A stretch of DNA of 29,703 bases from Chara braunii. Its lineage: Eukaryota > Streptophyta > Charophyceae > Charales > Characeae. The stretch is from contig BFEA01000129.1 of the NCBI GenBank assembly GCA_003427395.1, forward strand, positions 1,530,191 to 1,559,893, written 5' to 3'. Below, in pieces: positions 26,332-29,703 of this stretch (positions are counted from its first letter, which is position 1; every line of letters begins with the position of its first letter). A program made the position numbers and the translations under genes. The notes under the pieces were generated by a model that was not told the DNA's origin, did no database searches, and saw only the letters and a program-made list of their open reading frames with translations.

Positions 26332-27010
26332 GAAGATGACGAGCAAGGAGTCGCGCAGTGCTGGCACTGAAGAAGCTCAGCTATGGCGTGCCAAGGCTGC
26401 TCTGGTCAGGTACGTCGTACAAAGGCTGCGGCAGCATCGTTTGACGTTCGGTTACAGGCATGCGCGCTAGTCTGCTACATTGAGAAAGAGGATGACAATG
26501 ACATTGTGCACGTGGAGGGATAAGGAGATTGAGGTCCTACTCAAGCTAGGACTTTTGTATATGTATCTGACTGCAATTACGGGGGACCCTGGATGCATCT
26601 GGCCGCAATTATGTTGGCAGTTGAGTCGAAAACGTCCTTGTGCTGTGAGTATTATGCTCTTGGTCTCAAGTTATGAGACGTTATCTGTGCCACGAGTTGC
26701 CTTGACCAGGATGTCCGAAGCGGGAAGAAGAGATTCACCCGCGACAGATCACGTGCTCGAACCCCAGTGGGTCAGTAGTTCATTCTGCCTTAATGGAGAT
26801 CGTCAGCCCGGATTTTATTATTATTATTATTTTTATTTTAAGATCAACCTGGCGCTCCGTGGCGCCTTGGGGGGTGTTTTCCCAAGGAGACGAACTGTAC
26901 CTCGGTTAGACTTTGCGGCCTCCTTTCCTGATGTGGTTGGGATTCGAGGGTGCTCGTTATGGTTGTATTTCGGCCGACTTTCCGCCTAGTACAGCGATAG
27001 TGACCGCACG
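26332..27010. other. Downstream region of the LDLa gene, no second gene
   Basis: A CAG|GTACGT at about 26408 and a TTACAG at about 26453 could bound a ~50-base intron in a 3' UTR, but nothing else supports it. A TAT/ATT-rich stretch lies at 26816-26840. No coding domain recognised. Confidence 0.4.
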
Positions 27011-27308
27011 TTATTTTTTTTTTTATTTTTTTTTTTTAAAGGGCGACGGTCTTGAGATATCATCATTGGTCCTTCGGGACATCCGTTGAAATTGGAACGA
27101 TACAGAGTAGATTAGCATGGCCCCTGCGCAAGGATGACACGCATAAATCGAGAAATGGTCCAAATTGAAAAGATATCATCATTGAGCTGACCGGCCCCAG
27201 GCAATTCAGAATATTCGGTTTTTACTCATGAAATTCCGTCATCTGGGTTCGAACACGGGTCTATATTTCGACAGTCCAATGGTGTACCCACTGAGCTACG
27301 CTCTTGGG
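27011..27308 (-). mobile_element. tRNA-derived SINE, copy 1, interrupted by U6
   Basis: On the minus strand: A box GCGTAGCTCAGTGGGTAC (about 27283-27300), an anticodon-arm-like ACTGTCGAAATATAG, B box GTGTTCGAACCC (about 27245-27256), a body, then a poly-A tail (plus-strand T tract 27011-27037). The head resembles a tRNA with a GAA-containing anticodon loop (tRNA-Phe-like; tentative). Positions 27069-27184 (U6 copy plus one repeat of the target) were inserted later. Confidence 0.78.
27069..27170 (+). pseudogene. U6 snRNA retropseudogene
   Basis: Starts GTCCTTCGGGACATCCG and includes ATTGGAACGATACAGAG, the ACAGAG box, the GATTAGCATGGCCCCTGCGC core and the plant-type 3' half ACGCATAAATCGAG...GGTCCAAATT. 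It is about 99 nt and essentially full-length, then GAAAA. Exact 14-base repeats AGATATCATCATTG flank it (27055-27068, 27171-27184). The upstream sequence is SINE and poly-T, with no plant upstream element or TATA at -25, and no T-run terminator follows. The substitutions and flanking duplication show a reverse-transcribed copy, probably inactive. Confidence 0.92.
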
Positions 27309-28121
27309 TGTATTTAATATTTCTTGGGTGAAGGCGGTTCATTGTTTGTTTGGGAAAACTGTGGCTGTGACACACTGATAGTTTGAAGACATAGGCCACA
27401 GAAGACGAAGTGGTGCCGTGCCGGTGTCATGATGTGACTTTCGGAATGTGCAAAGGGGGCTGTGTCACGAAATGACCGTTGGCATAAGCCAACGGGGCAG
27501 AGAAAAAAAAAAAAAAAAAAAAATTCTTATAAAAAAGAAAAAGAAGAAAAAAAAAAGAACGTGCAAGGGGTTTAGCAGGGGGGGGTCTAAGATTGCGCCA
27601 GTCATTCATTACCCGCAGGGGGGCTTGGCCAGATTGAGGGGGGTCTTTTTTTTTTTTTTTGACAGCTGGGTCGACTTTTTTGTACTCTAATTTCGGGAAC
27701 TGTTAAAGTTGCCTATTTTGAACGTTGGGTGTGACTCCAACGTACTTGTCCCTTGTTTGCTTGATAATTATTAGGAGTTTTGGCACTTGTGAGGTGGTTC
27801 GTACATGGTAGCATTGGTAGGGTAGACAAGAGGATGACGAGCCGAGCGGAGCCGGGACTCCTGGCAAAAGCTCGCCGGGTACTGTAGTCTTTGTTCTGCT
27901 TTTCTTTTTCAGATTCTGAATCTGTCTGAACGCGCTGCTGCTGCTGTAGGGTGTAGGTTGTTTATCGGATCGACATCAACTTTTTTTTACTTTTTTTTTT
28001 GCAGTCGAATTATTACCCTTGCGATTGAGATGCCGATCGAAGCTTTCTCTGTTACTCCATCATCATGATGGAGATCGGAGAAGAAGTGGCATATGATGGA
28101 AGACCGGAAGCTGGGTACCCC
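27309..28121. other. Intergenic stretch with homopolymer tracts
   Basis: Contains an A-rich tract (about 27503-27557), a T run (27645-27660) and a T-rich stretch near 27981-28000. No gene or element end was resolved. Confidence 0.5.
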
Positions 28122-28221
28122 GGGGGCCAAGTCCCACTGACCCGAATGATCGATTGCTGACCGCAGATTTGGAAGATCAACGACCAGAAATCAAGGGTCG
28201 GCGTGAGTGGGACTTGGCCCC
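28122..28221. repeat. Inverted repeat/hairpin element (100 bp)
   Basis: GGGGCCAAGTCCCACT (28122-28137) is matched by its exact inverse at 28206-28221. The 68-base interior is unrelated. It could be a very small TIR element or a single-stranded hairpin. No flanking duplication is clear. Confidence 0.6.
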
Positions 28222-28320
28222 GGATAGGGATTCCCAACAGGGATAGGGATTACCACCTTGGTGTTAATATGTAATAACTCCCACAGACGGGATAGGGATT
28301 CCAACCAGGGTGTTAAGTAC
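28222..28320. repeat. Diverged GGATAGGGATT repeats
   Basis: Three GGATAGGGATT motifs with similar neighbours (CCAAC/CCCAAC and GGTGTTAA) recur within about 100 bases. Confidence 0.5.
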
Positions 28321-28523
28321 CACTGCGGGGGATTTAGTCCTTCTATCCAGTGTCTTTCAACGTGCCCACAGTGCAGTTGTGATTTGTTAGGATCGGACGG
28401 CAGGGAGTAACATGGTTCTCAATGTTGAAACATGTCTCTGCCCTTTTTCTTTTTTTTTTGTAATACCGCATAGGGCACGGTGATACAAGTGCATCTGGTG
28501 GAAGGTCGTGGCTGGCCAGCGGT

Positions 28524-28705
28524 TAACGCAGGCAGTGGTGAAGTTACCGTAGTTACTTGTTAACGCAGGCAGTGGTGAAATTACCGTAGTTACTTGTGAA
28601 CGCAGGCAGCGGTTTAACAGAGCAGGCAAGTGTGGGGATGAAGAAGAGGCGGAGAACAACCCCTTAAGAGGCCACGGCAGTGGGTGAAGTTACCGTGGTT
28701 ACTTC
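28524..28705. repeat. 37-bp minisatellite (2.6 units plus a distant partial unit)
   Basis: The unit TAACGCAGGCAGTGG... at 28524-28560 is repeated at 28561-28597 with one change, then partly at 28598-28618. A diverged unit (GTGAAGTTACCGTGGTTACT) lies at about 28684-28703. Confidence 0.85.
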
Positions 28706-28882
28706 TTGAATTTATTCAATCAGCTCAGTAACTTCATTCAATCCGCTCAGTAAGTTTATTCAATCCGCTCAGTAACTTTATTCAATCCGCTCAGTAACTT
28801 GTTGAAGTTATTCAATCCGCTCGGTAACTTGTTGAAGTTATTCAGTCCGCTCAGTGACTCGTTGAAGTTATTCAATCCGCTC
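28706..28882. repeat. Minisatellite based on TTCAATCCGCTCAGTAACTT
   Basis: About seven units. Early ones are ~24-25 bases. Later ones gain TTGTTGAAG and are ~33-34 bases, giving a higher-order change within one array. Confidence 0.88.
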
Positions 28883-29081
28883 TATGTGATTGTTTAGTTG
28901 AAGATTTCCAATTCGCTGGATGAATGTTTTTTTGGAGTTTTAGCCGCTGCGTTAGCTCGGTGGGCTATTGTGTGCTAGCTCTACTTGTCAATGCAATGTT
29001 TTCTCGCCAATGTCGATGGTGTCAAAAGGGCAATTCGTTGCTGTCAAAAGCCTGCAACAAGTTAGTGCACAGTGGGTGTTG

Positions 29082-29283
29082 AATGAATAAATGCATGTGC
29101 TTGTTTAGCGAGAGGGAGGGAAGGTATGTATCCTGACTTTGAGAGATAATGAATAAGTGCATGTGCTTGCTTAGAGAGAGGGAGGGAAGGTGTGTATCCT
29201 GACTTTGAGAGAGAATGAATAAGTGCATGTGCTTGTTTAGAGAGAGGGAGGGAAGGTGTGTATCTTGACTTTGAGAGATAATG
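29082..29283. repeat. 66-bp minisatellite, 3 units
   Basis: AATGAATAA(A/G)TGCATGTG begins units at 29082, 29148 and 29214, a constant 66-base period with few changes. Each includes GAGAGGGAGGGAAGG and TTGACTTTGAGAGA-type segments. Confidence 0.93.
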
Positions 29284-29502
29284 AGTGGAGGCATTGTGTG
29301 TGACACGAATGAAGATGTTATTTTTGAGCGGCGAGTGAACGCGGGGAAATGAGATGGGCGGGTCAGACGAGCTGTCCGTCGGGTCGCGTCGTAGGTAGGG
29401 ACAATGGAGAGCTGTAACGATTAGCTAGAAGCAAACTATGCCTGCCTTTTAAAGCGCGTCGAGATTGCACTTGCGTAGATATGATATATGCGCTGTTCTG
29501 TG

Positions 29503-29646
29503 TCTCGTACAGATCTACACATTGTCTCTCTCATCCGAATCGGGATGACGAAGAGGCATGGAAGATAAGTATGGTCTCGTAGAGATCTACACATTGCGTG
29601 TTCCTCATCAGGATCGGGATGACGAGAACGCATGGAAGATGGGTAT
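29503..29646. repeat. 72-bp tandem duplication
   Basis: TCTCGTA(C/G)AGATCTACACATTG begins at 29503 and 29575. Both are followed by similar TC-rich and CGGGATGACGA/GCATGGAAGAT segments. Confidence 0.85.
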
Positions 29647-29670
29647 TGGGCGTTTGCAGACGTTTCTGCA

Positions 29671-29700
29671 ATCTCTCTCTCTCTCTCTCAGTCTCTCTCC
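29671..29700. repeat. (CT)n tract at window edge
   Basis: An interrupted TC run reaching the last bases. Its full extent lies beyond the window. Confidence 0.8.
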
Positions 29701-29703
29701 TCC

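Noticed and set aside
26402-26460. Short intron downstream of the LDLa stop
   Set aside because: CAG|GTACGT and TTACAG are present, but ~50 bases is very short and no exon continuation supports it.
27069-27170. Functional U6 gene
   Set aside because: It lacks a plant upstream element, a properly placed TATA and a T-run terminator, and is flanked by a 14-bp target duplication.
28524-29646. CRISPR array
   Set aside because: The repeats are head-to-tail without unique spacers and the context is eukaryotic. They are minisatellites.

Overview
This looks like a repeat-dense nuclear window from a plant-lineage eukaryote. The U6 snRNA copy carries the plant-type 3' half, and the LTR element has the plant initiator-Met tRNA primer-binding site. 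The noncoding sequence is packed with LTR, TIR and SINE-like elements, long (CT)n tracts and minisatellites. The one convincing host gene encodes a secreted protein made almost entirely of LDL-receptor class A modules, a family common in animals and algae but unusual in land plants. A streptophyte or charophyte alga (Chara-like) is my best guess; this is inference, not proof.

Layout. 1-5.2 kb: microsatellites, a tRNA-like hairpin repeat and a diverged ~351 bp tandem duplication, with no credible gene. 5.2-5.9 kb: a fold-back repeat whose interior holds a truncated U2 snRNA copy and a 37-bp minisatellite. 6.0-9.8 kb: several non-autonomous DNA transposons with terminal inverted repeats (TIRs), some nested, plus tRNA-derived SINEs. 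10.0-23.6 kb: a ~13 kb Ty3/gypsy LTR retrotransposon (LTRs ~2.3 kb) inserted inside a ~0.5 kb TIR element. Separate target-site duplications support each insertion. 23.6-24.0 kb: a SINE and a 124-bp TIR element. 24.5-26.3 kb: the LDLa gene and a broken tandem copy of its 3' end. 27.0-27.3 kb: a SINE interrupted by a U6 retropseudogene with a 14-bp duplication. 28.1-29.6 kb: a hairpin and four short tandem-repeat arrays.

The retrotransposon reads 5' LTR - PBS - gag (CCHC knuckle) - protease - RT/RNase H - PHD finger - integrase - a 1.9 kb block of four unrecognised ORFs - twin hairpins - 3' LTR. Its unusual points are the PHD finger between RNase H and integrase, the extra ORF block, two hairpins with compensatory stem changes, and stop codons that mostly lie between domains, although one falls inside the protease active-site triplet. 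The integrase core also has a frameshift with apparent loss of residues, so this copy is probably not autonomous.
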